Shown here in pieces: positions 32,199-32,287 of a DNA stretch of 32,287 nucleotides. The stretch lies in NCBI GenBank assembly GCA_937901475.1, contig CALGTL010000144.1, forward strand, positions 1 through 32,287, given 5' to 3'. Numbering within the stretch: the first letter of the stretch is position 1; every line of letters begins with the position of its first letter. Both the position numbers and the translations under genes were made by a program. This DNA comes from an uncultured Dehalococcoidia bacterium. GTDB lineage: Bacteria > Chloroflexota > Dehalococcoidia > Lucifugimonadales > Australimonadaceae. The notes beneath the pieces are model-generated. The model saw only the letters and a program-made list of their open reading frames with translations. It did no database searches and was not told the origin of the DNA.

Positions 32199-32287
32199 TC
32201 AACGCTCGTTGCGTAGTCTAAAATTATCGAGCCTAGAGAACTTCGCCTTTTACGTACGCTGTTGTTGTGGCTACATGATAGTCGCGC

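Noticed and set aside
1-32287. CRISPR arrays, insertion sequences, prophage genes
   Set aside because: No regularly spaced direct repeats, transposase, integrase or phage structural genes were seen.

Overview
This 32.3 kb stretch looks like a chromosomal segment of a free-living bacterium of intermediate G+C. It contains no phage, insertion-sequence or CRISPR signatures. The mix suggests a Chloroflexota lineage of the Dehalococcoidia/SAR202 type: amidohydrolase-2 enzymes, a GMC oxidoreductase, TRAP and MFS carriers, a type 2 PyrF, a DUF951 protein and a block of paralogous bicupins. This assignment rests on gene content and my recall of such genomes; no marker phylogeny was run.

Layout. (1) 1-12.1 kb is an uptake and catabolism region: an alpha/beta hydrolase cut by the window edge (minus), an ornithine cyclodeaminase/mu-crystallin homologue and an amidohydrolase (plus), then a minus-strand block of amidohydrolase, TRAP solute-binding lipoprotein and GMC oxidoreductase. 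Divergent from it run the TRAP small and large permeases, a tiny membrane protein and two MFS transporters. The TRAP system is split across a 454 bp divergent promoter region that carries a 17-bp palindrome. (2) 12.4-20.2 kb is housekeeping: ogt-type methyltransferase, dnaE (convergent, with overlapping stop codons), folC, fabF, a glutaredoxin-like protein and tRNA-Asp(GTC). (3) 20.2-21.35 kb has no large gene. On the minus strand it holds two micro-ORFs (52 and 42 aa), each with a strong Shine-Dalgarno, ending at a strong terminator and preceded by a hairpin-rich leader with a recognisable promoter. Neither micro-ORF is in the supplied ORF track. (4) 21.4-24.0 kb has a GNAT acetyltransferase, a DUF951 protein overlapping pyrF, and an endonuclease III-like glycosylase. 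(5) 24.05-30.3 kb is a tandem array of five paralogous two-domain cupins, all minus strand, with hairpins between most members. (6) 30.4-32.2 kb is an unusual hypoxanthine phosphoribosyltransferase with a long Arg-rich disordered N-terminus and an inserted PD-(D/E)XK-like domain.

How the parts may work together. The first 12 kb reads as import of an organic acid or similar substrate (TRAP, MFS) followed by hydrolytic, decarboxylating and oxidative steps; the substrate cannot be read from sequence. The five bicupins keep a complete His-rich metal site in the second cupin and differ in the first, which suggests diversification of one enzyme activity over related substrates. The most novel items are the bicupin array, the micro-ORF/structured-leader locus and the Hpt fusion.
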